DNA of 64,000 bases from Lelliottia sp. WAP21 (GCF_020532665.2 NZ_JAIWPG020000002.1:124001-188000); one strand, 5' to 3'. Positions 19,232-29,119 are shown, counted from the stretch's first letter. Notes: generated by a model from the sequence alone, not told the origin. Numbers and translations: made by a program.

Positions 19232-20008
19232 ATGAACGCATCTTTTGCCGGTAAAAAACTGTTAGTGGTCGGTGGGACGAGTGGTATGGGTTTCGCAACA
19301 GCGAAACGCGTGCTGGAAGAGGGAGGCAGCGTTGTGCTGGTGGGCAACCGTCAGGACAAAGCCGAAAAGGCCCGTCAGGCGCTGGCCGCACAGGGGCAGG
19401 TGTCCATTATCGTTGCCGATTTGATGAAAGAAGAGGGCATGAAGCATGTGATGGAGATCATCAATGCTGAACATAAAGATATTAGCCTGTTGGTGAATGC
19501 AGCCGGTGTCTTCTTCCCGAAACCGTTTATTGAAAATGAGATCTCCGACTACGACATGTACATGAGTATCAACCGCGCGACGTTCTTCATTACCCGCGAC
19601 GTGGTGCGCAATATGGTGGATGCCGGTATTAAAGGGGCTATCGTTAATATTGGCTCTATGTGGGCGCAGCAGGCGATTGGCGCCACACCGTCTTCTGCAT
19701 ACTCCATGGCAAAAGCAGGCCTGCACGCATTGACCAAAAACCTGGCGATTGAACTGGGTGCAAAAGGGATCCGGGTGAACGCCGTCTCTCCAGCCGTCGT
19801 ACATACGCCGATTTATGAAGGCTTTATCCCGAAAGACGACGTCAAAGAGGTCATGACCAGCTTTGACAGCTTCCATCCTGTTGGCCGTGTCGGGACGCCG
19901 GAAGATATCGCTGAGACCGTGGCATTCCTGCTCTCTGACAAAACTGGCTGGGTGACGGGGGCTATCTGGGATATCGATGGTGGCGTCATGGCGGGTCGTA
20001 ACGCCTGA
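19232..20008 (+). CDS. Short-chain dehydrogenase/reductase
   Basis: A 258-residue classical SDR. Cofactor motif [15 protein letters not shown] at the N-terminus, NAAG at about residue 88, catalytic Ser in NIGSMW, and YSMAK (Tyr-x-x-x-Lys) at about 156-160. The C-terminal [13 protein letters not shown] is the usual SDR end. AGAGG precedes the ATG. It is followed by a zinc alcohol dehydrogenase on the same strand and is divergent from a LysR gene. The substrate is not evident. Confidence 0.88.
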   Translation: MNASFAGKKLLVVGGTSGMGFATAKRVLEEGGSVVLVGNRQDKAEKARQALAAQGQVSIIVADLMKEEGMKHVMEIINAEHKDISLLVNAAGVFFPKPFIENEISDYDMYMSINRATFFITRDVVRNMVDAGIKGAIVNIGSMWAQQAIGATPSSAYSMAKAGLHALTKNLAIELGAKGIRVNAVSPAVVHTPIYEGFIPKDDVKEVMTSFDSFHPVGRVGTPEDIAETVAFLLSDKTGWVTGAIWDIDGGVMAGRNA

Positions 20009-20124
20009 TGAATCTGCCGCACGGGGTAAAACACGTGTGGCAAGGTTATTTTCAGGCAACGCGACGTTGTGCTTTCTCCCCGCCTTTGCAAGGCAAGGTT
20101 CTCTCACACTCAAGGTGACTTTTC

Positions 20125-21144
20125 GTGACAACAACGTTCTGTGCGATGCAGATTGCCTCTCCGGGGGTACTTGAACGGGTGCAAAGACCGATCCCCGTAC
20201 CTGCGGCTGATGAAGTATTGATTAAAATTGAAGCCTGCGGCGTGTGCGGCGCGGATCTCAGTGACAGCGAAAAATCCCCGCAAACCGGGGCGCAACCCCG
20301 GATCCCGGGTCATGAGATTGTGGGCTATATCACCCGCAGAGGTAAGGCGGTGCCTGATATCTGGAAGGCGGGACAGCGCGTCGGCGTGGGGCGACTGGGG
20401 GGGTACTGTCAGTACTGCGGGCCTTGCCGGAACGGACAGTTCCACCTGTGTGAAAACCAACTCACGCCCGGGCTGAGCTGTGATGGAGGCTATGCGGAGT
20501 ATGTCGTCATGCGCCATACCGCGTTAATTAACATACCTGCCGAACTCTCTTCCCTCCACGCCGCGCCTGTATTGTGTGCCGGAACCGCCACCTTTAACGC
20601 GCTCCGCCATTCCGGTGCCCGAGCCGGGGATCGCGTGGTGATTCTGGGGATAGGCGGTTTGGGGCATATGGCTATTCAGTACGCCCATAAAATGGGGTTT
20701 GAGGTCATCAGTATTGGCCGTGGACGTGACAAAGAAGCCGCGGCGCGTGAACTGGGTAGTCATCACTATATTGATGGCACCTCGGACGAGTGGGTGGCGC
20801 ACTTAAAAAGCCTGGGGCCGGTGAAATATATGCTGGCAACAGCACCGGATGCGGAACGGGTGTCTTTGCTGCTGCCCCTGCTTGCTCCGCAGGGCAAGGT
20901 CATTCTGCTGGGGGCAGGCCGAACCCCTGTACACGTCATGCCCGGCGTCATGGTGGGTGGAGAACGCACGTTGTCCGGATCCTTTGTCAGCACGCCGGTT
21001 GAAACCGAACTGGCGCTGCGTTTCAGTCATCTCTTTCAGGCCCTGCCTGTCATCGAGGTGATGCCTTTGTCGAAGGCAAACGAGGCGCTGGCAAAATTGA
21101 GAGAGGGGAAAGCGCGCTATCGGATCGTCCTGACCATGGAGTAG
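20125..21144 (+). CDS. Zinc-dependent alcohol dehydrogenase (MDR family)
   Basis: A 339-residue MDR oxidoreductase. Catalytic zinc ligands are seen in CGVCGADLSDSE and PGHEIVG; the structural zinc lobe is YCQYCGPCRNGQFHLC (four cysteines). The Rossmann motif is GIGGLGHMAIQYA. The start is GTG at 20125 with AAGGTG eight bases upstream; an ATG at 20146 is the alternative. It lies 116 bases after the SDR, probably in the same unit. Confidence 0.85.
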   Translation: MTTTFCAMQIASPGVLERVQRPIPVPAADEVLIKIEACGVCGADLSDSEKSPQTGAQPRIPGHEIVGYITRRGKAVPDIWKAGQRVGVGRLGGYCQYCGPCRNGQFHLCENQLTPGLSCDGGYAEYVVMRHTALINIPAELSSLHAAPVLCAGTATFNALRHSGARAGDRVVILGIGGLGHMAIQYAHKMGFEVISIGRGRDKEAAARELGSHHYIDGTSDEWVAHLKSLGPVKYMLATAPDAERVSLLLPLLAPQGKVILLGAGRTPVHVMPGVMVGGERTLSGSFVSTPVETELALRFSHLFQALPVIEVMPLSKANEALAKLREGKARYRIVLTME

Positions 21145-21268
21145 AGGAGGTTTACCGTTGCGCCTCTTTTCATGCCCACCTCGGGCACTGAGAGAGGCGT
21201 ACGTTGACTTTGCGCGACGAATGCGACTTTATAGAAGAGTCTCATCCGCAAAAAATCTCAGGGGAAAA

Positions 21269-22282
21269 ATGCGCAAACTTTTGCAGGATAATCTTCAACA
21301 GGAAATAATTGCCTCTGTTAAAAAATCGCTTACCTTCGATATTTTATACCAACGCATCAGGCCTGATATCTCGCCCTTTATTGCGGCGACCTCGACGCTA
21401 CCTCTGAAAAACCTTGATGACTGGGATCGTCTCATCCGTGACACGCTTTCATCGTCCGTATCATTACCTCCTCCACAACACATCGGGTTGTCCTGTCACT
21501 GGATGGGGTCTCTCTCCTGGCTGGATATGTGTCACCCGGATGGTTTTCGCCGGGAAAGGGCGTTAAGGACTTTATGCGTAAAAGCACCCAATTCTTTTTT
21601 ATTTGCCCTTGCCGTCAGACGGCTGAATGACTGGGTACCCCAGGTCAGGAACGCCGCATGTGAGGCTCTGCCTTTGATCGCAGAGTTATCCGATGCGGAT
21701 ATTATCGTTGATGTTTTGTTTATTACGCTTCCTTACTGGAATTCCTGGGGAAGAATGGGCGATGCAGAAAAAAAGAGTCTTTTAGCGATCCTCACAATGG
21801 ATAAAGTCGTCCAGGCACTTAAAAAGCGTCTTATTTCCTCAACGTCAGGCCCGGTTGCCACTATTTTCATGCAGGCAGGGCGTACTGGGGGGTTAGATAC
21901 CGCGCTCGGCGAAATTGCAGAACTGTCGGTCCAGCCTACGCTCCGCGCAAAAGCCTGGCGCTGCCTGCTTGACGGAAAATTCGTCTGGGCTGAAGGGAAA
22001 AGGTGGCATTGGATTGACAAAGCATACGGCCTGCGGCGTCGGGTACCTGTTTTGAACGAACGCAGGATAGCCAAGACGAGTACCTTTCTTGAGTGCCTGA
22101 AACGGGCAACCCTCGATCGCTCGGCCATGGTGCGACGTGTCGCAGGTGAAATGCTGATTAAAGAGCTCGATAATTTAGGCGAAGACGCCGTTTATCTGGC
22201 AAATCTACTTGCTGCTGACCTGTCCCCCTCCGTCGCGGAACGGGGCCGTTTTGCCCTGGCAGACTTAGCGAAGCGCGAATGA
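21269..22282 (+). CDS. Alpha-helical repeat protein of unknown function
   Basis: A 337-residue protein that I do not recognise as a named family. It is almost entirely helical, with repeated units such as RRERALRTLCVKAPNSFLFA, WVPQVRNAACEALPLIAEL and AMVRRVAGEMLIKELDNL that resemble HEAT or ARM-type solenoid repeats. No signal peptide or catalytic motif is visible. The ATG at 21269 with AGGGGA upstream is preferred to an upstream start at 21158, which has an atypical leader. It stands alone between the alcohol dehydrogenase and the cold-shock gene. Confidence 0.6.
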   Translation: MRKLLQDNLQQEIIASVKKSLTFDILYQRIRPDISPFIAATSTLPLKNLDDWDRLIRDTLSSSVSLPPPQHIGLSCHWMGSLSWLDMCHPDGFRRERALRTLCVKAPNSFLFALAVRRLNDWVPQVRNAACEALPLIAELSDADIIVDVLFITLPYWNSWGRMGDAEKKSLLAILTMDKVVQALKKRLISSTSGPVATIFMQAGRTGGLDTALGEIAELSVQPTLRAKAWRCLLDGKFVWAEGKRWHWIDKAYGLRRRVPVLNERRIAKTSTFLECLKRATLDRSAMVRRVAGEMLIKELDNLGEDAVYLANLLAADLSPSVAERGRFALADLAKRE

Positions 22283-22434
22283 CGCTTTTACACACCACGG
22301 GTCCCAAAAAACCGGAGGGAATAGGGTAAACAATATCCGTGGTTTTCACGTTTGTGCCGCTTCGTTTAATTGCATATGTTAATAGCCATACAGCCATCCG
22401 GGTGTTTAAGTGGTTATAATAAAAAATAAAAACT

Positions 22435-22463
22435 TTGCTTAATAAATTTTTCTATGTCTTAAT
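22435..22463 (+). promoter_or_regulatory. Cold-shock gene promoter
   Basis: -35 TTGCTT (22435-22440), 17-base spacer, -10 CTTAAT (22458-22463). The -10 CTTAAT is like that of E. coli cspA, and transcription would start near 22470, exactly where similarity to the cspA leader begins. Confidence 0.6.
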
Positions 22464-22469
22464 AGCGTC

Positions 22470-22643
22470 ATCGGTTTGGAATACAGACCTTATTAAAGCA
22501 GTTTAGTAAAGCAGTCCTCAGTTCAGGTGTTATCAATAGATACTCTTCTTCATGAGCCTCCTCCTAAGTGCCAAATAAGTCACTCTCTAAATACAGGCCA
22601 TCATCGCCGCGCTTAGTGGCTCAAAAAAATTAAGGAAGTATCT
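22470..22643 (+). promoter_or_regulatory. CspA-type cold-responsive 5' leader
   Basis: About 174 untranslated bases precede the cold-shock gene. The first part, CGGTTTGGAATACAGACC followed by ATTAAAGCAGTTTAGTAAAG, is close to the start of the E. coli cspA leader including its cold-box area. That leader is known to refold with temperature and expose the start site in the cold. The segment ends with AAGGAAG before the ATG. The 22283-22434 stretch upstream holds no recognisable gene. Confidence 0.7.
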
Positions 22644-22856
22644 ATGTCTAATAAAATGACTGGTTTAGTAAAATGGTTTAACTCTGATAAAGGTTTTGGT
22701 TTTATCACTCCTGACGACGGCAGCAAAGATGTATTCGTACATTTCTCTGCAATTCAGAGCGACAGCTACAAATCCCTTGATGAAGGTCAGAAAGTTTCCT
22801 TCACCATTGAAAATGGCGCTAAAGGCCCAGCAGCGGGCAACGTTTCTCCGCTGTAA
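22644..22856 (+). CDS. Cold-shock protein, CspA family
   Basis: A 70-residue single cold-shock domain, nearly identical to CspA/CspB/CspG. Both RNA-binding motifs are present: KGFGFITP (RNP1) and VFVHFSAI (RNP2). It is an RNA chaperone that melts secondary structure during cold adaptation. The body ([24 protein letters not shown]) matches CspA best, but the N-terminus SNKMTG is shared with CspB/CspG, so the orthologue is not assigned. A CspA-like leader and promoter precede it and a strong terminator follows. Confidence 0.95.
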   Translation: MSNKMTGLVKWFNSDKGFGFITPDDGSKDVFVHFSAIQSDSYKSLDEGQKVSFTIENGAKGPAAGNVSPL

Positions 22857-22930
22857 GTCGCGCTCATTATCAGTGACACTTACGATAGCGATGAAGACAA
22901 TAGTCTGAGCAGTTAAGCTAAACTGATAAC

Positions 22931-22959
22931 AAAAAAACCCGCCCAGTGCGGGTTTTTTT
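22931..22959. terminator. Bidirectional terminator between csp and arsC
   Basis: A-run, stem ACCCGC (22937-22942), loop CCAGT, stem GCGGGT (22948-22953), T-run. A-rich and T-rich flanks on both sides suit termination of both the cold-shock gene and the convergent ars operon. Confidence 0.85.
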
Positions 22960-22979
22960 ATGGCTTCAGCGCAATGATT

Positions 22980-23417
22980 TTAGCGGCGTGAAGCGTCCAC
23001 TCTATGTCCCTTATCATCAACCACCTGCTCACCATCTTCTTTGGTGAACGCCTTTTTCTGCGCATCAGGAAGAATATCCAGTACGACCTCAGAAGGGCGG
23101 CATAACCGCGTACCAAGCGGCGTGACAACAATGGGCCGGTTAATCAGCACGGGATGTTGCACCATAAAGTCGATGAGCTGATCGTCCGTAAACCGATCTT
23201 CTGCGAGGCCCAGCGTTTCAAAGGGGTCGACATTCTTACGCAGCAGCGCCCGTACGTCGATACCCATATCCTGAATGAGTTTGACCAGCTCCTCACGTGA
23301 CGGTGGCGTCTCGAGATAATAAATAATCTCAGGTTCAGTGCCGCTATTACGGATCATTTCAAGCGTGTTACGTGACGTTCCGCAGGCAGGATTGTGATAA
23401 ATAGTGATGTTGCTCAT
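22980..23417 (-). CDS. arsC: ArsC, glutaredoxin-dependent arsenate reductase
   Basis: Reduces arsenate to arsenite with glutathione and glutaredoxin. The 145-residue protein has the active-site cysteine in HNPACGTSRNTLEMI (Cys12 of the E. coli family) and arginine residues in the NRPIVVTPLGTRLCRP segment. It is the last gene of arsRBC, 12 bases after arsB. Confidence 0.96.
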   Translation of the reverse strand: MSNITIYHNPACGTSRNTLEMIRNSGTEPEIIYYLETPPSREELVKLIQDMGIDVRALLRKNVDPFETLGLAEDRFTDDQLIDFMVQHPVLINRPIVVTPLGTRLCRPSEVVLDILPDAQKKAFTKEDGEQVVDDKGHRVDASRR

Positions 23418-23429
23418 TTCAGTATCTCA

Positions 23430-24728
23430 TTACAAAGTGAAAGAGAGGCGAAGCGCCAGCGCGGCCAGCGTGATAAACAGCACCGGAAGTGTCATGACGA
23501 TGCCCACGCGGAAGTAATAACCCCAGGTGATATTAATATTTTTTTGCGACAGCACATGTAACCAAAGCAAGGTAGCCAGACTGCCGATAGGGGTAATTTT
23601 AGGCCCCAAATCGCTGCCGATCACGTTGGCATAAATCATCGCTTCTTTAATCACGCCGGTTGCTGTGCTGCCATCAATCGACAGGGCGCCGACCAGTACG
23701 GTGGGCATATTGTTCATCACGGAAGAGAGAAACGCCGTCAGGAAGCCCGTTCCGAGCGTGGCTATCCATAACCCCTCTTCTGCCAGCTGGTTCAAAATGG
23801 ACGAGAGGAAATGGGTCAAACCGGCATTTCGCAAACCGTAGACCACCAGATACATACCCAGCGAGAAGATCACAATTTGCCAGGGCGCACCCTTTAGAAC
23901 TTTACGCGTATTAATGGCGTGGCCTTTGCGGGCGACGGCAAACAGAATGAATGCTCCAACGGCCGCGACCAGACTAACCGGAACCCCCAGCGGCTCAAGA
24001 CCAAAGAATCCGACCAGCAATAACACCAGCACCAGCCAGCCTGTTTTAAAGGTACCGGCATCGCGAATGGCTTCTTGAGGTTTCTTTAAAAGCGAAACAT
24101 CGTACACAGCCGGGATGTCTTTGCGGAAAAACAGGTGCAGCATCCCAAGCGTTGTGGCAATGGCGGCAAGGTTAACCGGCACCATCACGGCGGCGTATTC
24201 ACTGAATCCAAGCCTGAAGAAGTCTGCCGAGACGATATTGACCAGATTAGAAACAATCAGGGGCAAACTGGCCGTATCGGCGATAAATCCTGCAGCCATA
24301 ACAAAAGCAAGCGTGGAGCCCCGACTGAACCCCAGTGCCAGCAGCATCGCGATAACGATAGGGGTCAGAATCAGTGCGGCACCATCGTTGGCAAAGAGCG
24401 CAGCGACCATCGCACCCAGCAGGACAATCCAGGTAAAGAGCAATCGTCCCCGACCCTTTCCCCAGCGGGCAACGTGCAGCGCTGCCCATTCGAAAAAGCC
24501 AGATTCATCGAGTAACAGGCTGATGATGATCACCGCGATAAAGGTTGCCGTCGCATTCCAGACGATCTGCCACACCACGGGAATATCCGTCGGGTGAACG
24601 ACGCCTGTCAGTAAGGCCAGCCCTGCGCCCAGCGTGGCGCTCCAGCCAATCCCCAGTCCCCGGGGCTGCCAGATAACCAGAATGATGGTGAATAAAAAGA
24701 TAACCCCGGCCAGTAACATCAATGACAT
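23430..24728 (-). CDS. arsB: ArsB, arsenite efflux permease
   Basis: A 432-residue inner-membrane protein with about 12 hydrophobic segments that exports arsenite and antimonite. It has the conserved [17 protein letters not shown] and [15 protein letters not shown] motifs of the ArsB/NhaD superfamily. No ArsA ATPase is present, so transport is driven by membrane potential. Second in arsRBC. Confidence 0.96.
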   Translation of the reverse strand: MSLMLLAGVIFLFTIILVIWQPRGLGIGWSATLGAGLALLTGVVHPTDIPVVWQIVWNATATFIAVIIISLLLDESGFFEWAALHVARWGKGRGRLLFTWIVLLGAMVAALFANDGAALILTPIVIAMLLALGFSRGSTLAFVMAAGFIADTASLPLIVSNLVNIVSADFFRLGFSEYAAVMVPVNLAAIATTLGMLHLFFRKDIPAVYDVSLLKKPQEAIRDAGTFKTGWLVLVLLLVGFFGLEPLGVPVSLVAAVGAFILFAVARKGHAINTRKVLKGAPWQIVIFSLGMYLVVYGLRNAGLTHFLSSILNQLAEEGLWIATLGTGFLTAFLSSVMNNMPTVLVGALSIDGSTATGVIKEAMIYANVIGSDLGPKITPIGSLATLLWLHVLSQKNINITWGYYFRVGIVMTLPVLFITLAALALRLSFTL

Positions 24729-24763
24729 CCTTTATATTTGATTAAACGTATGTATTCGCGTCT

Positions 24764-25084
24764 TCAGCATGCGCTGCAGGAGGTGTGAGCAAGCATAGTG
24801 CGTAATTTTTCACGCTCGCAATTCCAGGCCGTTTCAATAATCTGCGCTGCCCAGGCAGGCATATGAGGAGAGAGCCGGTAATAGACCCATTTCCCTTCTC
24901 GACGGTCGATGACCAGCGAGGCTTCGCGTAACAGCGCCATATGGCGAGATATTTTAGGCTGAGACTCAGTGGTGACAGCGCAAATATCGCAGACGCACAT
25001 CTCCCCGGACTCCCTGAGCAACATGACGATAGTCGACCGTGTTTCATCGGCAAGGAGTTTAAAAAGTGAAACAGGCTGTAGCAT
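24764..25084 (-). CDS. arsR: ArsR, arsenite-responsive repressor
   Basis: A 106-residue ArsR/SmtB winged-helix repressor. The As(III)-binding cysteines are in CVCDIC (residues about 32-37) at the start of the DNA-binding unit, followed by the HTH SQPKISRHMALLREASLV. The ATG at 25084 gives the usual length; the frame is open upstream but crosses the promoter. Extra cysteines close the C-terminus (SCSAC). First gene of arsRBC; a small inverted repeat lies just upstream. Confidence 0.93.
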   Translation of the reverse strand: MLQPVSLFKLLADETRSTIVMLLRESGEMCVCDICAVTTESQPKISRHMALLREASLVIDRREGKWVYYRLSPHMPAWAAQIIETAWNCEREKLRTMLAHTSCSAC

Positions 25085-25112
25085 GGCTGACCTCGAAGGG
25101 GAATGATGATGT

Positions 25113-25128
25113 ATATGGTATTTCATAT
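25113..25128. promoter_or_regulatory. Candidate ArsR operator
   Basis: ATATG-N6-CATAT, a perfect inverted repeat 29 bases upstream of arsR. The sequence is A/T-rich and contains the CATATG-type core seen in enterobacterial ars promoters. The assignment is inferred from position. Confidence 0.45.
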
Positions 25129-25277
25129 GTGATGAGTTTAAAAGCAGGGAGTTAATAACAGCAATGCGCACGGTACCAAAATTAGGCCTGCCGGAGCGCT
25201 TCCTGGTTAAATGCTATAGTTTTAATCTCTTTTGCTCATCATCAGCGGTCTCATTACGCCGTCACAGGGAATCACAT

Positions 25278-25739
25278 TTGTCTCAATACCCACCGCAGGC
25301 TAACCGTCGAAGGGCATTTATTGCAGATACCACCGCCCTGATCCTCTTTTTCACGACCACGGGCATGATTAACGAGCGCGTAATCGCAGGGATGTCGTGG
25401 GAGCAAGTGATGCATGCCCGCCTGTTGGGCGCGGTTTTGATGGTGCCGGTGGCGCGACCCTACGGCGTATGGCGGGATTGGGTGATGAAGCATGCAGGGG
25501 AAAGTCGGATTTCTCAGCTGCTGTGGGACAGTGTTGCGCTGGTCACTTTTCAGGTGCCCCTCTACGCCATGATTATTGCTTTCAGCGGGGCTACGGGAAG
25601 CCGGTTGATATATGGAACGCTGGGGGCCGCCGTGATGATGCTGTGCCTGGGGCGCCCCTATGGTGCGTTTCTGACGTGGGTGCGTAAAGTGTTTGGATTA
25701 CCTCCGGGTGGCGAGAAACCCATGTCACTCAAGAGCTGA
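25278..25739 (+). CDS. alaE: AlaE-family L-alanine exporter
   Basis: A 153-residue inner-membrane protein of the AlaE family, which exports L-alanine using proton motive force. Four hydrophobic segments are seen. Family signatures are the paired ARPYGVWRDWVM and GRPYGAFLTWVRK loops, ERVIAGMSWEQVMHARL and VALVTFQVPLYA. The best start is TTG at 25278 with AGGGA seven bases upstream, which gives a length near E. coli AlaE (149). It may be a divergent paralogue, since similarity to E. coli AlaE looks moderate. It lies divergent from arsRBC. Confidence 0.72.
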   Translation: MSQYPPQANRRRAFIADTTALILFFTTTGMINERVIAGMSWEQVMHARLLGAVLMVPVARPYGVWRDWVMKHAGESRISQLLWDSVALVTFQVPLYAMIIAFSGATGSRLIYGTLGAAVMMLCLGRPYGAFLTWVRKVFGLPPGGEKPMSLKS

Positions 25740-25780
25740 ATCTCTTTCTCGCCTCAGTGCGCGGGCCGTTCATGGAACGA

Positions 25781-27037
25781 TTAGCGTTCACCTGAAGGTG
25801 GCGCGCGGTCCCGAAGGTTGCTTTCCTGCGATAAACGCCAGAAATCGTGACCTGCCGGATACTGGTACAAGCGCAGGGAGAATTGGCCGGCGACAGCGGT
25901 GATGTATTCAAAGATAGCTGACTGCGTATTCTCATATTCCATCCACAGCGTCGATGAGGTAAAGCAATAGACCTCCAGCGGGATCCCCGAGGGCGTGGGC
26001 TTTAACGTTCTCACCACAATATACATATCTTTTATAATATCCGGACGGTCGGCGAGCCAGGCCATCAGGTAGTGACGAAAGAGTGTTAAATTCGTCAGGC
26101 CGTTATCCATAAACCAGCTGTCCGGCACACCCATTGGGTCGCGACCATCGATGAGTTTTGCCAGCGGTTCAGTTGTCCCGCGCAGGGCCAGCATCGGGGC
26201 CAGCGTCTCCTGAGTGAGAAATTTAACCGAGTGTTGATCGATCGTGGTGCTGCGCATAATTCGCCGCGCACCTGATGAAAACATGGCCTGCCAGTTGGTA
26301 TAGGTTTCGGTCAGAAAGTTTTTGGTTGGAATACGCGAAATCGTATTATCCCAGTTTCGAATAGTAATCGTATGCAGCGCAATATCGGTGACTTCACCGC
26401 TCAGATTCTTATCGGGCATTTCTATCCAGTCGCCCAGTTGCAGAACGTCATTCGACGAAAGCTGGACATTGGCGACGAGCGAAAGCAGGGTATGCTGAAA
26501 CACCAGCATCAGTACGGCGGCGACGGCCCCGAGACTGGAAATAATAATAGCGGGGGACTTATTCGACATCACCGCGAGGATCATGATCGCGGCAATGACG
26601 TGAATAAAAATTTTTCCTATCTGAATATAGCCTTTGATAGAGTGATTTTTACGCTTCGTCTTGCGTAAATAAGAGCTGTTCACAATATCGAGCATTTCAT
26701 TAAAGAAAACAGAGAGGAAAATAAAGAATAAAATTCCGCAAATGGTATTGATGGCCGTCACCAGCGATGCCGGCATATTCGGCATAAACTGCAGGACGTA
26801 ATAAACAATGATGACCGGGATAAAATTAGACAGCTTTTCAGCAATACGCCGATCTTTTTCCAGAGGTACATCCTGTTTATGGCTGGAAAAGAAGACCTTA
26901 CGCACCACTTTGATCAGCAGGAATTTGCACATCAGGTGCGCAAAGAATCCTGAAATGACCAGCAGAATAAGGTTAAAACCAATGGCCAGAGCCGGATTGC
27001 TTTCTATAAACGTTAATAAATAATCCAAGTACGCCAT
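25781..27037 (-). CDS. MscS-family mechanosensitive channel (YbdG-like)
   Basis: A 418-residue inner-membrane protein similar to E. coli YbdG (415 residues), a miniconductance channel. Four to five N-terminal hydrophobic helices are followed by the MscS core: the pore-lining helix region SPAIIISSLGAVAAVLMLVF and the beta domain QLSSNDVLQLGDWIEMP and IRNWDNTISRIPTKNFL. YbdG-type channels open on osmotic downshift. In YbdG the helix is followed by KDPILGLVAG; here it is QHTLLSLVAN, so it is a diverged paralogue. It is not next to nfsB as in E. coli. Confidence 0.85.
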   Translation of the reverse strand: MAYLDYLLTFIESNPALAIGFNLILLVISGFFAHLMCKFLLIKVVRKVFFSSHKQDVPLEKDRRIAEKLSNFIPVIIVYYVLQFMPNMPASLVTAINTICGILFFIFLSVFFNEMLDIVNSSYLRKTKRKNHSIKGYIQIGKIFIHVIAAIMILAVMSNKSPAIIISSLGAVAAVLMLVFQHTLLSLVANVQLSSNDVLQLGDWIEMPDKNLSGEVTDIALHTITIRNWDNTISRIPTKNFLTETYTNWQAMFSSGARRIMRSTTIDQHSVKFLTQETLAPMLALRGTTEPLAKLIDGRDPMGVPDSWFMDNGLTNLTLFRHYLMAWLADRPDIIKDMYIVVRTLKPTPSGIPLEVYCFTSSTLWMEYENTQSAIFEYITAVAGQFSLRLYQYPAGHDFWRLSQESNLRDRAPPSGER

Positions 27038-27198
27038 CGCTCATCGCCTGAATAAGTATGCCATTTTGTATTAAAATTATTCTAAAAGTTAATACAAAAA
27101 TTTAACCAACTCTTATCATGGCATATCAGGAACAGATAAGTCCATGCTTTGAGTCTGAAGTCGCATCGACCTATTTTGTCACGCCCGGTTAGCGTATT

Positions 27199-28713
27199 TT
27201 ATCGGCTATACCATTGATAAAAAGTCGGTGAGGGCATGGGCCTGGCATACCGGAACCCCTGAGCGTACGGCACGTCGTTCTCTCTTAACCAGTCGGCCTG
27301 ACAGGTGGTGCTTACGCCTTCGGCGATGGTGGTCAGACCAAGACGTTTACTGAGGCCAACGATGGTGTCCAGGATGGGCGTGTCTGTTCCGGCAGAACTC
27401 AATGTATCAATAAAGCTTTTGTCGATTTTAAGGTAATCCACCGGCAAACGTTGCAGCAAACTCAACGAACAGTAGCCAGTCCCGAAATCATCCACGGCCA
27501 CTTTGCAGCCACGTTGACGCAGTTCGTTCAGTTTTTCCGAGGCTCTGTCGGCGTCCTCAACCAGGCTGCGTTCGGTGATTTCCAGTACCAGGTTAAGGGA
27601 GGAGGCGAGCGTCACCCACAGTCGCAGCACGTCTTTGGTAAAGGCCTCATCGGCCAGGTGCGCCGCGGCAATATTCACACTGAGATGAAAGGGGGTGGTC
27701 ACCTTCCAGTGGCTGACATCTTCCGCTATCAGGGTAAACAGATGCCGTGTCAGGCTGATAATCATGCCGTGTTCTTCAGCGGCCCGGATAAAAACGTCCG
27801 GTGAAATGAAACTGCCATCTTTCTGCTGCCAGCGTATCAGGGCTTCTGCCCCGGCACACTTGCCGGTTGCCGTCTCGCAGATGGGCTGGTAGTGCACTGA
27901 AAACGCACCTGCATCCATACCTTTTCGGATTTCATCGGCCAGAGAGAGCTTTTTCGAATGCCAGTGCCGCCAGACATAGAGCGCGATCAGTGTCAGCAAA
28001 AGCGACAGTGGTCCCAGAAACAGAATGTTGCGCAGACCCGGATGGAGAAGCGACCTGACGGGCGTCTGGACGAGCAGGTGTGCCTGACTGTACGGAGAGT
28101 GGAACGCCGCACGGAAGGCCGGGGAATGGGCACTGATTTTTTTCTGTCCGGATATAACGGGGCCGCCACTGAATTGCAGCTGCAGCGCCGCGTGCGTTTC
28201 GTTATCCAGGGCGTTCATCAGGTCGGTAAAATGGCGGGCGTCCACCACGCTGAACGCCGTCATGCCGTGGCCGGCGTCCGCCGCATAAATGACCGCCTGC
28301 TGTCCGGGTACGCTTGTCGTACCGGAAAGAGAGAATATTCGTACTCCCCCTCCGCCAGTTGAAAGGCGGGTACCGTAGAGCTCGGAGGCGTTGCGGATCT
28401 TTGCGCCGGTGACCGACGAGCAGACCAGGTTATCATCGCGAATCAGTCCTGTGTTGCGAATATAGGGCAACGCCCCGACGGAGGTCATTTTTTCGAGGAT
28501 TTCGTCACAGGGTCGGTCCGCCATCTCAGCGGTAATGCGGGTGGCATGGCGGGCTATTCCCGTCACACGATCAATCTGCTTCATCAGAATGCCTGCCGTG
28601 ATCGCCGTTTCTCTTTTCAACTGATGAACGGCCATGCCCGAGGACAGCAAAATAATTAACACTGCCGGCAGGAGAATGCTTAAAGCCAGCACTCTGTTGC
28701 TCAGTCTTTTCAT
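27199..28713 (-). CDS. CSS-motif EAL-domain c-di-GMP phosphodiesterase
   Basis: A 504-residue inner-membrane protein. An N-terminal helix (about 8-30) and a second near residues 235-255 flank a periplasmic CSS domain with LVCSSVTGA, whose cysteine senses periplasmic redox state in this family. The cytosolic EAL domain carries EALIRW, NIAAAHL, EITERSLVEDAD, DDFGTGYCSL, KIDKSF and AEGVST, all catalytic and metal-binding residues for c-di-GMP hydrolysis. The ATG at 28713 is preferred to a GTG three codons earlier. Expected role: lowering c-di-GMP and so biofilm or motility control. Confidence 0.9.
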   Translation of the reverse strand: MKRLSNRVLALSILLPAVLIILLSSGMAVHQLKRETAITAGILMKQIDRVTGIARHATRITAEMADRPCDEILEKMTSVGALPYIRNTGLIRDDNLVCSSVTGAKIRNASELYGTRLSTGGGGVRIFSLSGTTSVPGQQAVIYAADAGHGMTAFSVVDARHFTDLMNALDNETHAALQLQFSGGPVISGQKKISAHSPAFRAAFHSPYSQAHLLVQTPVRSLLHPGLRNILFLGPLSLLLTLIALYVWRHWHSKKLSLADEIRKGMDAGAFSVHYQPICETATGKCAGAEALIRWQQKDGSFISPDVFIRAAEEHGMIISLTRHLFTLIAEDVSHWKVTTPFHLSVNIAAAHLADEAFTKDVLRLWVTLASSLNLVLEITERSLVEDADRASEKLNELRQRGCKVAVDDFGTGYCSLSLLQRLPVDYLKIDKSFIDTLSSAGTDTPILDTIVGLSKRLGLTTIAEGVSTTCQADWLRENDVPYAQGFRYARPMPSPTFYQWYSR

Positions 28714-29119
28714 CTGACTCACTTACGTTTACGCAACTCTTATTCGACGGTAATGACGATAATCAGGCTTAACGCTGCTCATTTTCACAGGCGGTATAAC
28801 GGATTATCGGCATGAATTGTATTGAGTATGACGCCAGAGGATTAAACGGAAGAGCATATTGCGGCGATTACCTGTGGGGTAATTAACAATCATGTCACCT
28901 GTTACTGCGGCGAGACCGCATTCGGTGCGTTCGTCACTCAAAAGATGTTTACCCGACGAGTGAGATGACGAATAAAATACGTCCGGGTAGAGACTAGAGA
29001 CACCGGTCCGGGGGGCGTATAGTGTGAGTAAAATGGCACTTCACTTTCGTTGATACGGTATTGATGCTGCGGTTTATATTCTTACCCTCTGATCACGTTA
29101 GGCTAATCCGGAAGGCTTT
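28714..29119. other. Intergenic region without recognised gene
   Basis: A 406-base gap between divergent genes. It holds no convincing open frame. It shows imperfect inverted repeats around 28930-28990 (TACCCGACG near 28950 against CGTCCGGGTA at 28980-28989) and probably the promoters of the EAL gene and of the lipoprotein gene. Confidence 0.5.

Noticed and set aside
19262..20134. 290-codon frame antisense to the SDR
   Set aside because: Entirely inside a well-supported gene; no ribosome site.
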